A stretch of DNA of 64,000 nucleotides from Pseudomonas alcaligenes (GTDB lineage Bacteria > Pseudomonadota > Gammaproteobacteria > Pseudomonadales > Pseudomonadaceae). Of the stretch, positions 1-8,811 are shown piece by piece (positions within the stretch are counted from its first letter, which is position 1; the number at the start of each line of letters is the position of its first letter). Under the pieces are notes generated by a model, which saw nothing but the letters and a program-made list of their open reading frames with translations, was not told the origin of the DNA and ran no database searches. A program made the translations under genes and the position numbers. The DNA lies in NCBI RefSeq assembly GCF_014490745.1, contig NZ_LZEU01000001.1:1325501-1389500 (forward strand). The letters run 5' to 3'.

Positions 1-275
1 CGCAGCGAGTAGCTGCCAAGCACGGCGATGAGGATGCCGAACAGGCTCGACCAGAAGGCGATCTGCAGGCTGTGCTCGATGGCCTGCAGGTAGAACTTGG
101 AGCCGAAGGCCTTGGCGAAATTGCCCAGGCCCCAGCTGTCGCCGACGCGCAGGCTGTGCACGGCGACCCACACCAGCGGGGCGATCTGGAAGGCGATGAA
201 GAAGACGGCGAATGGCAGCAGGCACAACAGGGCCAGCCATTTGCCGCGCAGTACGCCGGGTTTGCCAGCTGTCAC
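1..275 (-). CDS. ABC transporter permease (partial, N-terminal part)
   Basis: Inner-membrane permease subunit of an ABC importer. Only the first ~91 residues are in the window; the gene runs off the left edge. After a short basic N-terminus the translation has a hydrophobic first membrane segment (LALLCLLPFAVFFIAFQI) and then a periplasmic loop and second hydrophobic stretch, the usual layout of PotB/AEP-type permeases. It starts at a GTG that overlaps the TGA of the upstream phosphatase gene (GTGA, 272-275), so the two are translationally coupled. The binding protein upstream in the same operon supports the call. The substrate cannot be read from this fragment. Confidence 0.8.
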   Translation of the reverse strand, partial: MTAGKPGVLRGKWLALLCLLPFAVFFIAFQIAPLVWVAVHSLRVGDSWGLGNFAKAFGSKFYLQAIEHSLQIAFWSSLFGILIAVLGSYSL

Positions 276-1078
276 TTGAGCAGTTCCTTGCACCAGGGTT
301 TGTCGTGGGCCGCGCCGAGCAGGGTGCAGACGGTGCCGCACAGCTCGGTCTGCCGCGGCAGGGCGGCGGGATTGCGGCTGAAGGCATCGCCGACCACGAA
401 CAGCGGCACTTCGCGCTCTTCGGGTAGCAGGCCGTTGTGCGAGCGGTCGTTGTTCATGCCGTGGTCGGCGGTCACCAGTACCTGGTAGCCGGCGTCGAGC
501 CAGCGTTGCAGGTATTCGGCCAGCAACAGGTCGGCGACGCGTGCGCTGTTGCGGTATTGCGGCGAGTCGAGGCCGTGCTTGTGCCCGGCGTCGTCGATGT
601 TCATCGGGTGCACCAGGAGGAAGTCCGGGTTGTGCCGCTGGCGCAGGTGCTCCGCGTCGGCGAACAGGTGCGAGTCCGGGTAGTGGTCGGCGTAGTAGAA
701 GTGACCATGCTGGATCGGCAGGGTCGGGTTGCTGGTGTGACGGTCGCGGGCGGCATCGAAGGGCGCGTGGTTATACAGCTCGCTCATCCAGTGATAGGCC
801 GCGGCAGCGGTGGTCAGGCCAGCCGTGCGGGCGTAGTGGAAGATGCTGCGCTGGTTGGACAGGCGCACCACGTCGTTGTGCACGATGCCGCTGTCGATCG
901 GCGCCACGCCGGTCATGATGCATTCGTAGAGCGGCCGCGACAGGGCCGGCAGCTCGCAGTCGAGCTGGTACAGCGCGGCGCGTCCGGCTCCGCAGTAGGC
1001 CTGCAGATGGCCGAGGGCGTGCCGGGCCACCTGATAGTTGAGGCCGTCGAGCACCACCAGGATGACTTTGTGCTTCAT
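272..1078 (-). CDS. Alkaline phosphatase superfamily (type I phosphodiesterase-like) enzyme
   Basis: A 268-residue probable metal-dependent phospho- or phosphonoester hydrolase. It opens with MKHKVILVVLDGLN, the metal-binding Asp-Gly element of the superfamily. Further metal-ligand signatures are NIDDAGHKHG in the middle and TADHGMN towards the C-terminus, which match the type I phosphodiesterase/nucleotide pyrophosphatase layout. There is no signal peptide, so it is probably cytoplasmic. I chose the ATG at 1078 because the protein family begins at this motif; a longer frame upstream adds an Arg-rich tail. It lies between a periplasmic binding protein gene and a permease gene, which suggests it processes the imported phosphorus compound. 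The exact substrate is inference. Confidence 0.75.
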   Translation of the reverse strand: MKHKVILVVLDGLNYQVARHALGHLQAYCGAGRAALYQLDCELPALSRPLYECIMTGVAPIDSGIVHNDVVRLSNQRSIFHYARTAGLTTAAAAYHWMSELYNHAPFDAARDRHTSNPTLPIQHGHFYYADHYPDSHLFADAEHLRQRHNPDFLLVHPMNIDDAGHKHGLDSPQYRNSARVADLLLAEYLQRWLDAGYQVLVTADHGMNNDRSHNGLLPEEREVPLFVVGDAFSRNPAALPRQTELCGTVCTLLGAAHDKPWCKELLK

Positions 1079-1138
1079 CACGCGGATTCCTGAATGAAGA
1101 ATGCGGGGCCTGGCGGCTGCCAGACCCCGCAAGGTCGA

Positions 1139-2194
1139 TCACTGCATCTCGATGATCACGTTTTCCTGCCACAGCTGTGGCAGCGCTTTCGAGGTGGCTT
1201 CCCAGGCGGCGGCATCCTTGATCGGCTGCACCTTGGCGTACTGCGCGTTCGGCAGCAGCTTGGCCTGCACTTCGGCCGGCAGGGTCAGGTGCTCGGCGCG
1301 GATCGGGCGGGCGTTGCCTTTGGCCAGGTTGATCTGCCCGGCGTCGCTCAGAATGTACTCGCGGGCCAGCTTGGCGGCGTTCGGGTTCTTGGCGTACTTG
1401 TTGATCACCGTGGTGTAGCCGGAGATCACCGAACCATCGGACGGGATCAGCACCTCGAAGCGGCTCGGGTCGATCTGGTCGCGGTAGGAGAGACCGTTGA
1501 AGTCCCAGACCACGCCGACTTCCACTTCGCCTTTTTCCAGGGTCTGGATGGTCGGGTTGGACAGGCCCAGGCGGCCCTGCTTGGCGATCTCGGCGAAGAA
1601 GTCCAGGCCCGGCTGGATGTTCTTCTCGTCACCGCCGTTGGCGATGGCGGCAGCCAGCACGCCGTTGACCGCCTGGGCGGCGGCGCTGACGTCACCGATG
1701 GCGACCTTGTACTTGCCCTTCTTCAGGTCGGCCCAGGAGTGCGGCACGTCCTTGACCAGCTGCTTGTTGACGATAAAGGCGATGGAACCGGTGTAGGCCA
1801 GCATCCAGTGGCCGTCCTGATCCTTGGCCCAGGCCGGGATCTGCTCCCAGGTGGTCGGTTTGTAAGGCTGGGTCACGCCCTGCTGCACGGCGATGGGGCC
1901 GAAGGCGGCGCCGACGTCACCGATATCGGCGGTGGCGTTGTCTTTCTCGGCGGCGAACTTGGCGATTTCCTGCGCCGAGCTCATGTCGGTGTCCATGTGC
2001 TTGAGGCCGTAGAGCTTGCCCAGGTCGACCCAGGTGTCCTTCCAGTTGGCCCAGCTGTCCGGCATGCCGACGCTGTTGACGGCGCCTTCCTTGCGGGCGG
2101 CTTGTTCCAGGCTCTTAACATCCTCGTTGGCCATGGCCTGGTTACCCAGAATAATGGCCGATCCCATCAGTGAAGCCAGCAGCAGGCGTTTCAT
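1139..2194 (-). CDS. Periplasmic substrate-binding protein of ABC importer (family 1)
   Basis: A 351-residue extracellular solute-binding protein with a clear Sec signal peptide (MKRLLLASLMG... ending AMA at about residue 22). The mature part resembles the iron/polyamine/2-aminoethylphosphonate-type clade of family 1 binding proteins (an SVGMPDSWANW start and a later GVVWDFNGLSYRDQ segment). It is the first gene of a leftward operon followed by a phosphatase-superfamily enzyme and a permease. A UTRA-domain repressor gene diverges from it. Together these point to uptake of an organophosphorus compound, possibly 2-aminoethylphosphonate; that assignment is inferred from context. Confidence 0.8.
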   Translation of the reverse strand: MKRLLLASLMGSAIILGNQAMANEDVKSLEQAARKEGAVNSVGMPDSWANWKDTWVDLGKLYGLKHMDTDMSSAQEIAKFAAEKDNATADIGDVGAAFGPIAVQQGVTQPYKPTTWEQIPAWAKDQDGHWMLAYTGSIAFIVNKQLVKDVPHSWADLKKGKYKVAIGDVSAAAQAVNGVLAAAIANGGDEKNIQPGLDFFAEIAKQGRLGLSNPTIQTLEKGEVEVGVVWDFNGLSYRDQIDPSRFEVLIPSDGSVISGYTTVINKYAKNPNAAKLAREYILSDAGQINLAKGNARPIRAEHLTLPAEVQAKLLPNAQYAKVQPIKDAAAWEATSKALPQLWQENVIIEMQ

Positions 2195-2221
2195 GTGAAG
2201 CTCCTTAGCGTGGTTAGAGAT

Positions 2222-2233
2222 TGGTCTAGATCA
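2222..2233. promoter_or_regulatory. Candidate GntR/HutC-type operator, copy 1
   Basis: TGGTCTAGATCA, a palindromic site with a CTAG centre, 28 bases before the ATG of the binding-protein gene. It matches the TGGT-N4-ACCA layout known for HutC/PhnF-type GntR regulators. The matching copy at 2481-2492 differs at two bases. Confidence 0.55.
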
Positions 2234-2480
2234 GCAAGACCCAGGCCAAATCTAGAGGCTTTGTATGACGCTTTTATGGCGAGGCTGCGACCCGATCCAC
2301 TGTGCCGCTCCGCGCCAGCAAGCGTAGACCATGGCTAAGTAGCTGATTTGTCTGATATGTCGAAAGCCTTGTGGCATGCGCTATGCAGGCGTTTGGGCAG
2401 GCGTTCTGGCTGTCACCGAACAGTCATCTAGGCTGCCTAGCATGGCCGCACTGCCGAACTGACTTGCACCCTGTTGGTGC

Positions 2481-2492
2481 TGGTCTAGGCCA
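2481..2492. promoter_or_regulatory. Candidate GntR/HutC-type operator, copy 2
   Basis: TGGTCTAGGCCA, the second copy of the palindrome, directly upstream of the ribosome binding site of the regulator gene (GGAG at 2497-2500). Its position fits autorepression by the UTRA regulator. Confidence 0.55.
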
Positions 2493-2506
2493 GATTGGAG
2501 AAAAGC

Positions 2507-3223
2507 ATGCGCGACGAAGCGCCCCGTACCGTCACGGCCATCTGCCGCGCCCTGCTCGAACAGATCGAGCACGGCCTGCTGCCCCAGGGCGGCAAGCTGC
2601 CGGCCGAGCGCAAGCTCAGTGAGCTGTTCGAGACCACCCGCATCACCCTGCGCGAGGCGCTGGGCCAGCTGGAGGCCGAAGGGCTGATCTACCGCGAGGA
2701 ACGGCGTGGCTGGTTCGTCTCGCCGCTGCGGCTGAACTACAACCCGCTGGTGCGCAGCCACTTCCACGCCATGGTGCGCGAGCAGGGGCGGCAGCCATCC
2801 ACCGAAGTGCTGAGCGCGCGGCTGATGCCGGCGTCGCCGCAGATCTGCGAGAAGCTGGAGCTGCCGGCGCTGTCGGCGGTGCTGCAGATCAGGCGGGCGC
2901 GGCGCATCGACGGGCGCCTGGTGCTGTACGTCGAGCATTACCTCAACCCGGCGTATTTCCCGGGCCTGCTGGACTTCGACCTGACCGCCTCGCTGACCGA
3001 GCTGTATGCCAGCGAATACGGCATCCGCTATGGCCGGGTGGGTTTCGACATCCTGCCTACGGCACTGCCGGTGGAGGCGGCGTTGAGCCTCAAGGCCGCG
3101 CCGGGCAGCCCGGCGCTTTGTATCACCCGGGTCAACCGCGACCAGCACGGGCGGATCATCGACTGCGATCTGGAGTACTGGCGCCATGACGCCGTGCGGG
3201 TCAGCGTCGAAGTGCCGGATTGA
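2507..3223 (+). CDS. GntR-family transcriptional regulator with UTRA domain
   Basis: A 238-residue regulator of the HutC/PhnF subfamily. Residues ~8-70 form the winged-helix DNA-binding domain (LPAERKLSELFETTRITLREAL is the helix-turn-helix region). Residues ~85-235 form the ligand-binding UTRA domain. The ATG at 2507 is preceded by GGAG at 2497-2500 with good spacing; a TTG further upstream lacks such support. It diverges from the ABC/phosphatase operon and probably represses it in the absence of the imported substrate or a metabolite of it. The two palindromes in the shared intergenic region are its likely targets. Confidence 0.85.
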   Translation: MRDEAPRTVTAICRALLEQIEHGLLPQGGKLPAERKLSELFETTRITLREALGQLEAEGLIYREERRGWFVSPLRLNYNPLVRSHFHAMVREQGRQPSTEVLSARLMPASPQICEKLELPALSAVLQIRRARRIDGRLVLYVEHYLNPAYFPGLLDFDLTASLTELYASEYGIRYGRVGFDILPTALPVEAALSLKAAPGSPALCITRVNRDQHGRIIDCDLEYWRHDAVRVSVEVPD

Positions 3224-3244
3224 GGAGGGGGTAGGACGCTTGAT

Positions 3245-3341
3245 TCCCCTCTCCCCTTGGGAGAGGGGCTAGGGGTGAGGGGGCTGTAGGCAACTCACCC
3301 GCTTTCCCTCACCCCAGCCCTCTCCCGGAGGGAGAGGGAGT
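3245..3341. repeat. Intergenic inverted repeat (CCCTCTCCC...GGGAGAGGG type)
   Basis: About 100 bases made of two oppositely oriented G-rich/C-rich hairpin units (CCCTCTCCCCTTGGGAGAGG followed by a mirror copy with CCCTCTCCCGGAGGGAGAGG). It sits between the convergent UTRA regulator and apeB. Such elements are common, dispersed intergenic repeats in Pseudomonas and related genera. It may also act as a bidirectional transcription barrier. Confidence 0.7.
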
Positions 3342-3372
3342 AGTCAAAAGCCGGGCGGGCAGATAGACCGGC

Positions 3373-4662
3373 TCACGCCAGCTCGGCGCTGGCGTAGAAG
3401 GCAGTCAGCACCCGTACCAGGTGAGCCAGATCATGGCTGCCGGCCAGTTCGCGGATCGAGTGCATGGCGAAGGTCGGCAGGCCGATATCCACGGTGCGTA
3501 CGCCCAGCTGGCTGGCGGTGATCGGGCCGATGGTCGAGCCGCAACCCATGTCGCTGCGCACCACGAAGCTCTGCACCGGCACTTCCTCGGCCAGGCACAG
3601 GTGGCGGAAGAAACCGGCGGTTTCGCTGTTGGTGGCGTAGCGCTGGTTGCTGTTGACCTTGATCACCGGGCCGGCGTTGAGCTTGGGGCCGTGGTTGGCG
3701 TCGTGCTTGGCCTCGTAGTTGGGGTGCACGCCGTGGGCGTTGTCGGCCGATACCAGCAGCGACTTCTGGATGGTACGGACGAAGGCGTCGCCATCCGGCA
3801 GCACGCGGCGCAGCACCTGCTCAAGGAACGGGCCGTCGGCGCCGCAGGCCGAGCAGGAGCCGATTTCCTCGTGGTCGGTGCATACCAGCACGCAGCTTTC
3901 ATCGCCCTCGGCTGCGAGCAGGGCCTGCAGGCCGGCATAGCAGGACAGCAGGTTGTCCAGGCGCGCACCGGCGATGAAGTCCTGGTTGAGGCCGATCACC
4001 GCGGCGCCCTGGGTGTCGTAGAAGCTCAGTTCGTAGTCCAGCACCGCGTCGGCGCTGATGCCGTGTTCCTCGGCCAGGCGCTCGGCCAGCACGGCGCGGA
4101 AGTCGGCGCGTTCTTCCCCGGCGAACTGGGCGAGGATCGGCGGCAGCTCGTTCTGCGCGTTGATCGCCCAGCCCTGGTTGGCCTCGCGGTTGAGGTGGAT
4201 GGCCAGGTTGGGAATCACTGCGATCGGCTGTTCGAAGTCGATCAGCAGGCTCTGCACCTTGCCGCCTTCACGAAAGGTCACGCGGCCGGCCAGCGACAGG
4301 TCGCGGTCGAACCAGGGCGCGAGCAGGGCGCCGCCGTAGACTTCCACGCCGAGCTGGAAGAAGCCCTGGCGTTGCAGCTCCGGCTGCGGCTTGACGCGCA
4401 GGCAGGGGCTGTCGGTGTGCGCGCCGACCAGGCGCAGGCCGCCGTCCAGCGGGGCACGGTGGCCGAGGCGGAAGGCAATGATCGAGGAGTCGTTGCGGGT
4501 CACGTAGTAGCGTCCGCCCGGCTCGGTGTGCCAGGGCTCGCGCTCGTCCAGGGCCTTGAAGCCGGCGGCCTGCAGGCGCTGGGCCAGGCTACGGGTAGCG
4601 TGGAAGGGGGTGGGCGAGGCCTTGAGAAACTCGATCAGGCCTTGGTTCAGCTCTGCGCGCAT
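3373..4662 (-). CDS. apeB: M18-family aspartyl aminopeptidase
   Basis: A 429-residue cytosolic dinuclear zinc aminopeptidase that removes N-terminal residues, preferring acidic ones in the M18 family. Visible metal and catalytic signatures are the [13 protein letters not shown] motif (~residue 80), CTDHEEIGS (~260) and the C-terminal AMHSIRE segment. Length matches the family. The start [22 protein letters not shown] is the canonical beginning. In Pseudomonas this gene lies next to rluA and the min genes, as here, with about 60 bases between it and rluA. Confidence 0.93.
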   Translation of the reverse strand: MRAELNQGLIEFLKASPTPFHATRSLAQRLQAAGFKALDEREPWHTEPGGRYYVTRNDSSIIAFRLGHRAPLDGGLRLVGAHTDSPCLRVKPQPELQRQGFFQLGVEVYGGALLAPWFDRDLSLAGRVTFREGGKVQSLLIDFEQPIAVIPNLAIHLNREANQGWAINAQNELPPILAQFAGEERADFRAVLAERLAEEHGISADAVLDYELSFYDTQGAAVIGLNQDFIAGARLDNLLSCYAGLQALLAAEGDESCVLVCTDHEEIGSCSACGADGPFLEQVLRRVLPDGDAFVRTIQKSLLVSADNAHGVHPNYEAKHDANHGPKLNAGPVIKVNSNQRYATNSETAGFFRHLCLAEEVPVQSFVVRSDMGCGSTIGPITASQLGVRTVDIGLPTFAMHSIRELAGSHDLAHLVRVLTAFYASAELA

Positions 4663-4722
4663 AACGGACTCCGGACGACAATAAGCGCAGTTTATCGGAT
4701 TCCGCGTGGCGTTTGGCAGGCG

Positions 4723-5358
4723 CTAGAACGGGGCCGGACACTCGAAGCGCAGGCGCTCGCCGGTTTGCGGGTGGGTCAGGCTGAGCATGCTGGCGTGCAG
4801 GCACAGGCGTGGCCAGGCGGCCAGGGCCTGTTCGTGGGCGTACAGGCCGTCGCCGAGCAGCGGGTGGCCGATCGACAGCATATGCACACGCAGCTGGTGC
4901 GAACGGCCGGTGATCGGCGTCAGCTCCACGCGGGCCCAGTCGCCACAGCGCTCCAGCACGCGCCAGAAGGTCAAGGCGTGCTTGCCGTGCTCAAAGTCGA
5001 CCACGTGGCGTGGCTTGGTCGGTGGGTCGTAGCGCAGCGGCAGGTCGATGCTGCCGCTGTCCAGTTCCGGCTGGCCCCAGCACAGGGCGGTGTAGGCCTT
5101 CTCGGTCTCGCGGTCGTGGAACTGGCGCGACAGCTCGCGGTGGCTGTCGGCGTCGCGGGCGAGGACGATGATGCCGCTGGTTTCCCAGTCCAGGCGATGC
5201 ACGATGCGCGCTTCCGGGTAGCCGTTTTCCTGCAGGCGAGTCACCAGGCAGTCGCGGTTGTCTTCCGCGCGGCCGGGCACCGAGAGCAGCAGGGTGGGCT
5301 TGTTGATCACCAGCAGGGCGGCGTCCTGGTGGAGGATCTGGATGTTCGACAGCGGCAT
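4723..5358 (-). CDS. rluA: RluA-family pseudouridine synthase
   Basis: A 211-residue pseudouridine synthase, probably modifying 23S rRNA and some tRNAs as E. coli RluA does. The catalytic signature IVHRLDWETSG carries the nucleophilic Asp, and TGRSHQLRVHM is a second conserved element. No S4 domain is present, as expected for RluA. I chose the start MPLSNIQI (5358) because homologues begin there; a longer frame would add 17 residues starting MLNHGG, and neither has a strong ribosome binding site. It is followed by apeB and preceded by a MITE-like element and minE. Confidence 0.88.
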   Translation of the reverse strand: MPLSNIQILHQDAALLVINKPTLLLSVPGRAEDNRDCLVTRLQENGYPEARIVHRLDWETSGIIVLARDADSHRELSRQFHDRETEKAYTALCWGQPELDSGSIDLPLRYDPPTKPRHVVDFEHGKHALTFWRVLERCGDWARVELTPITGRSHQLRVHMLSIGHPLLGDGLYAHEQALAAWPRLCLHASMLSLTHPQTGERLRFECPAPF

Positions 5359-5416
5359 GGGGAGACCCAAAATGAAATGGCGGCCATTAAGGCCGCCATG
5401 GTTCAACATCAGTGCA

Positions 5417-5540
5417 GTGAAAACGTAGCGAGCGAAGGTCAGGCAAGGCGAAATCAGGCGAAGAAGCGGAGTTTACATGCCGTAAATGAGCATTCTGAGC
5501 CTGATTTCAACGCTGCATCACCGAGCGCAGTAGTTTTCAC
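5417..5540. mobile_element. MITE-like intergenic element, copy A
   Basis: A 124-base element bounded by GTGAAAAC (5417-5424) and GTTTTCAC (5533-5540). Internally it carries AGCGAAGGTCAGGCAAGGC and GTAAATGAGCATTC, sequences shared with the copies at 13728-13874 and 29256-29457. Its right end overlaps the stop codon of minE. It encodes no protein. Confidence 0.7.
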
Positions 5541-5791
5541 CGATCCGGCAGGGTGATGTTGAGTTCCAGAATGGAGCAGCTGCCCTGGTTTTCCAGCGCC
5601 ACGTGCACCTGATCCTGCTCGATCTTGACGTACTTGCGGATCACCTCGACCAGTTCTTTCTGCAGGGCCGGCAGGTAGTCCGGCTGACTGCGCTGGCCGC
5701 GCTCGTGGGCGACGATGATCGACAGACGCTCTTTCGCGATCGAGGCAGGGGTTTCCTTCTTGCGCTCACGAAAGAAATCGAAAATGTTCAT
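5537..5791 (-). CDS. minE: Cell division topological specificity factor MinE
   Basis: An 84-residue protein that stimulates the MinD ATPase and drives the Min oscillation that keeps the Z ring at mid-cell. The N-terminal [11 protein letters not shown] membrane-binding segment is followed by [15 protein letters not shown], the MinD-contact helix, and a C-terminal dimerisation domain ending ITLPDR. Its ATG overlaps the TAA of minD by one base (TAATG), so translation is coupled. The stop codon coincides with the terminal repeat of a MITE-like element. Confidence 0.95.
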   Translation of the reverse strand: MNIFDFFRERKKETPASIAKERLSIIVAHERGQRSQPDYLPALQKELVEVIRKYVKIEQDQVHVALENQGSCSILELNITLPDR

Positions 5792-6603
5792 TAGCGCGCT
5801 CCAAACAGGCGTTGCATGAGTCCTTTCTTCTGCACGTCGAGGAAGCGGTGGGGCACTTCCTTGCCCAGCAGACGATCGACGGCATCGCCGTAGGCCTGGC
5901 CGGCATCGCTCTGCTCGTCGAGGATCACCGGTACGCCCTGGTTGGAGGCTTTCAGCACGGCCTGGGATTCCGGGATCACGCCGAGCAGGTTGATGGCGAG
6001 GATTTCCTCGACGTCTTCCACGCCGAGCATTTCGCCCTTGGTCACGCGCTCCGGGTTGTAGCGGGTCAGCAGCAGGCGCTCCTTGATCGGCTCCAGGCCC
6101 TGTTCGGCGCGGCGCGACTTGCTGGCCAGCAGGCCGAGCATGCGGTCGGAGTCGCGTACCGAGGACACTTCCGGGTTGGTCACGACGATGGCTTCGTCGG
6201 CGAAGTACATGGCCAGGTGGGCACCGGTTTCGATACCGGCCGGCGAGTCGCAGATGACGTATTCGAAGTTCTGCGACAGCTCGTCGATGACCTTGCCGAC
6301 GCCTTCCTTGGTCAGCGCGTCCTTGTCACGGGTCTGGCTGGCGGCCAGCACGTACAGGTTCTCCAGGCGTTTGTCCTTGATCAGGGCCTGGGTCAGGGTC
6401 GCTTCGTTGTTGATCACGTTGACGAAGTCATACACCACGCGGCGCTCGCAGCCCATGATCAGGTCGAGGTTACGCAGGCCGACGTCGAAGTCGACGATCA
6501 CGGTTTTGTGGCCGCGCAGGGCGAGGCCGGTGCCGATGGCGGCGCTGGTGGTGGTTTTACCCACGCCGCCCTTGCCGGAAGTGACTACGAGGATCTTGGC
6601 CAA
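5791..6603 (-). CDS. minD: Septum site-determining ATPase MinD
   Basis: A 270-residue membrane-associated ParA/MinD ATPase. The deviant Walker A motif GKGGVGKTT is at residues ~10-18. The Walker B region is VICDSPAG, and the C-terminal amphipathic membrane-targeting helix is [10 protein letters not shown]. It recruits MinC to the membrane and is released by MinE. It is the middle gene of minC-minD-minE, 99 bases downstream of minC. Confidence 0.97.
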   Translation of the reverse strand: MAKILVVTSGKGGVGKTTTSAAIGTGLALRGHKTVIVDFDVGLRNLDLIMGCERRVVYDFVNVINNEATLTQALIKDKRLENLYVLAASQTRDKDALTKEGVGKVIDELSQNFEYVICDSPAGIETGAHLAMYFADEAIVVTNPEVSSVRDSDRMLGLLASKSRRAEQGLEPIKERLLLTRYNPERVTKGEMLGVEDVEEILAINLLGVIPESQAVLKASNQGVPVILDEQSDAGQAYGDAVDRLLGKEVPHRFLDVQKKGLMQRLFGAR

Positions 6604-6702
6604 GGTGATTCACCCCAAATATATGAAAAATCGGGCAATCCGAGCCGCTAATACTGGCTTCCGGATGCCTTTTTGGTCCCTGAAAATTGGCCGCAGTATC
6701 CG

Positions 6703-7434
6703 TTAAAGGCGGGTGATGTTCAACACATCACCCGACAGGCTGACATGCACCGATTGGCCCCATAACGGATCGCGGCGCAGGTCTTCGGCGGTCTTGTACT
6801 GGCCGGCCACGGAAAGCAGCTCGGCGCCCATCTGCTGGCAGAAAATCCGCGCCTTGGCGTCACCTTTGACGCCGGCCAGGGCGCGTCCGCGCAGGGGGGC
6901 GTACACATGGATATTGCCGTCGGCGAGAAGTTCCGCCCCGGCGCTGACCGGCGCCAGCACTACCAGGTCCCCGCCCTGGGCGTAGATCTGCTGGCCGCCC
7001 CGCACCGGGGTGGTGATGATCTTGGTCGGCTTGACCGCCGGTTCGGCCGGTTTTTCCGGCTTTTTGCGCGCTTCCACCGGCTCGACCAGCTTTTCCCGCG
7101 CGCCGGACGGCGGCAGTACCGGCAGGTCGAGGGCGTTGGCCGTGGCGATGTCGTCCTCGCGATTGGCGCGGATGGCCAGGGTGCGCAGGCCGTGGTTGCG
7201 GCACAGCTCCATCAGCTTGGCCAGGTCGAGGCTGCCTTCGCCTTCCGGCAGCTTGTCGAGGGCCAGCACCAGCGGGATGTTCTGGAAGAAATTGGGGGCC
7301 TGGGCGACTTTCTCGGCCAGTTGCCGATCCAGGCGCTCCAGGTCGTTGTGCGCCAGTTCCAGCACGGTGATGGCGAGCATGCTGCCCTTGAGCTGGAACA
7401 CGGGATCTTGGTCGAGGAGGTCGGCTTGGCTCAT
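6703..7434 (-). CDS. minC: Septum site-determining protein MinC
   Basis: A 243-residue inhibitor of FtsZ polymerisation. It has an N-terminal MinC domain (residues ~10-110), a Pro/Lys/Glu-rich linker (~115-140), and a C-terminal beta-helix dimerisation and MinD-binding domain ([19 protein letters not shown]). Length is typical for Pseudomonas. It is the first gene of the min operon and diverges from the lpxL acyltransferase gene; both promoters must lie in the 146 bases between them. Confidence 0.95.
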   Translation of the reverse strand: MSQADLLDQDPVFQLKGSMLAITVLELAHNDLERLDRQLAEKVAQAPNFFQNIPLVLALDKLPEGEGSLDLAKLMELCRNHGLRTLAIRANREDDIATANALDLPVLPPSGAREKLVEPVEARKKPEKPAEPAVKPTKIITTPVRGGQQIYAQGGDLVVLAPVSAGAELLADGNIHVYAPLRGRALAGVKGDAKARIFCQQMGAELLSVAGQYKTAEDLRRDPLWGQSVHVSLSGDVLNITRL

Positions 7435-7580
7435 GGTCTACCCATTACTCTGAATCGGCACGACTTATAACGAGAAGGCCGCAGCGCCGCAAGCCGCGGC
7501 GGCGGCCTGTACGCGAGCCCGCCGACTTTGCCCGTGGTTTCTGTAGAATGCGGGGCTTTGTCGCCTGTCCGGAACCTTTC

Positions 7581-8513
7581 ATGGAACGCCCGCAATTTCG
7601 CGCCTCTTTCCTTCATCCGCGCTTCTGGCTGCTGTGGCTGGGCCTGGGCCTGCTGTGGCTGCTGGTGCAGCTGCCCTATCGCTGGCTGCTCGGCCTGGGA
7701 CGCGGGCTGGGCGGGCTGATGTACCGCGTGGCCGGCTCGCGTCGGCACATTGCCCGGCGCAACCTCGAGCTGTGCTTCCCGCAGCTGGACGCCGCCCAGC
7801 GCGAGCGCCTGCTCAAGGACAACTTCGCTTCGACCGGCATCGCCTTCTTCGAGATGGCCATGAGCTGGTGGTGGCCCAGGGCGCGACTGGCCAAGCTGGC
7901 CCATATCGAAGGGCTGGAGCATCTGCAGCAGGCCCATGCCCAGGGGCAGGGGGTGATCCTCATGGCCCTGCATTTCACCACCCTGGAGATCGGCGCGGCG
8001 CTGCTCGGCCAGCGCCAGACCATCGACGGCATGTACCGTGAGCACAGCAACCCGCTGTTCGACTTCATCCAGCGCCGTGGTCGCGAGCGCCACAACCTGG
8101 ACGCCACGGCGATCGAGCGCGAGGACATCCGTGCCATGCTCAAGGTGCTGCGCGCCGGCCGCGCGATCTGGTACGCGCCGGATCAGGACTACGGCCCCAA
8201 GCAGAGCATCTTCGTGCCGCTGTTCGGCGTCCAGGCTGCCACCGTCACCGCTACCACCAAGTTCGCCCGCCTGGGCCGCGCCCAGGTGGTGCCCTTCACC
8301 CAGGAACGCCTGGCGGACGGCAGCGGCTATCGCCTGGTCATCCACCCACCGCTGCAGGATTTCCCTGGCGACAGCGAAGAGGCCGATTGCCTGCGCATCA
8401 ACCAGTGGATCGAGCAGGCGGTCGGTGCGCTGCCCGCGCAGTACCTGTGGGCCCATCGACGCTTCAAGACCCGTCCCGAGGGCGAGGCTGCGCTATACCG
8501 CAAGCGGCGCTGA
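7581..8513 (+). CDS. lpxL: Lipid A lauroyl/acyl transferase, LpxL/HtrB family
   Basis: A 310-residue inner-membrane acyltransferase that adds a secondary acyl chain during lipid A synthesis. The N-terminus has one hydrophobic segment (FWLLWLGLGLLWLLVQLPY). The catalytic HX4E motif is visible as HFTTLE (~residue 130), and the second conserved block includes YAPDQDYGP. The ATG at 7581 follows a GGAACC stretch. It diverges from minC, as in other Pseudomonas. Its TGA overlaps the left end of a MITE-like element. Confidence 0.88.
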   Translation: MERPQFRASFLHPRFWLLWLGLGLLWLLVQLPYRWLLGLGRGLGGLMYRVAGSRRHIARRNLELCFPQLDAAQRERLLKDNFASTGIAFFEMAMSWWWPRARLAKLAHIEGLEHLQQAHAQGQGVILMALHFTTLEIGAALLGQRQTIDGMYREHSNPLFDFIQRRGRERHNLDATAIEREDIRAMLKVLRAGRAIWYAPDQDYGPKQSIFVPLFGVQAATVTATTKFARLGRAQVVPFTQERLADGSGYRLVIHPPLQDFPGDSEEADCLRINQWIEQAVGALPAQYLWAHRRFKTRPEGEAALYRKRR

Positions 8514-8767
8514 GAACCTGCTTACAATCTCCTGACTCGCGGCCATACCGCGTTTAAAGCGGCCTCAACAAGTGGCTTGCCGCTAACGCGCTTTAGCGCG
8601 GCCCGTAGGGCGAGTGCAACGAGTCATGCTCATTTACACCTCGTAAACTGCGCTTTTTCGGCCGTTTGATTCGCTGGCGCTCTCCCTTCGGGTCAGCCTT
8701 TGGCTGTTACTCCCGTTGGTCGTTGCGCCTTGTCTGGCTCTAATTCAGAAGATCGTAAACAGGTTCT
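8513..8767. mobile_element. MITE-like intergenic element, copy D (distinct termini)
   Basis: About 255 bases with imperfect terminal inverted repeats: the left end starts AGAACCTGCTTACAATCT and the right end reads AGATCGTAAACAGGTTCT; the repeat is ~23 bases long with few mismatches. It occupies almost the whole gap between the acyltransferase stop codon and the patatin gene. Its interior (about 8571-8660) is homologous, in the opposite orientation, to the inner part of copy C at 29317-29400. No protein is encoded. Confidence 0.7.
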
Positions 8768-8811
8768 GGGCGGCCCCCCTATACTGGCGCAAAGACCTGC
8801 GGGGATAGTCG

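Larger units (their letters stand above)
2195..2506. promoter_or_regulatory. Divergent intergenic region between binding-protein operon and GntR/UTRA gene
   Basis: A 312-base non-coding stretch between two divergent genes. It holds two near-identical 12-base palindromic sites, one near each start codon, annotated separately. A half-site (TAGACCA) occurs near 2334. The middle (about 2240-2430) shows no gene or other clear structure. Promoters for both transcripts must lie here, but no unambiguous -35/-10 pair stands out. Confidence 0.6.

Noticed and set aside
3245..3341. Attachment site or CRISPR-like repeat
   Set aside because: It is a pair of opposed hairpins without spacers or a neighbouring integrase; better explained as a dispersed intergenic repeat.
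3421..5556. Very long plus-strand open frame (711 codons) opposite apeB and rluA
   Set aside because: It has Val/Gln/His/Ala-rich composition typical of antisense frames in high-GC DNA, no ribosome binding site, and lies fully opposite two well-conserved genes.
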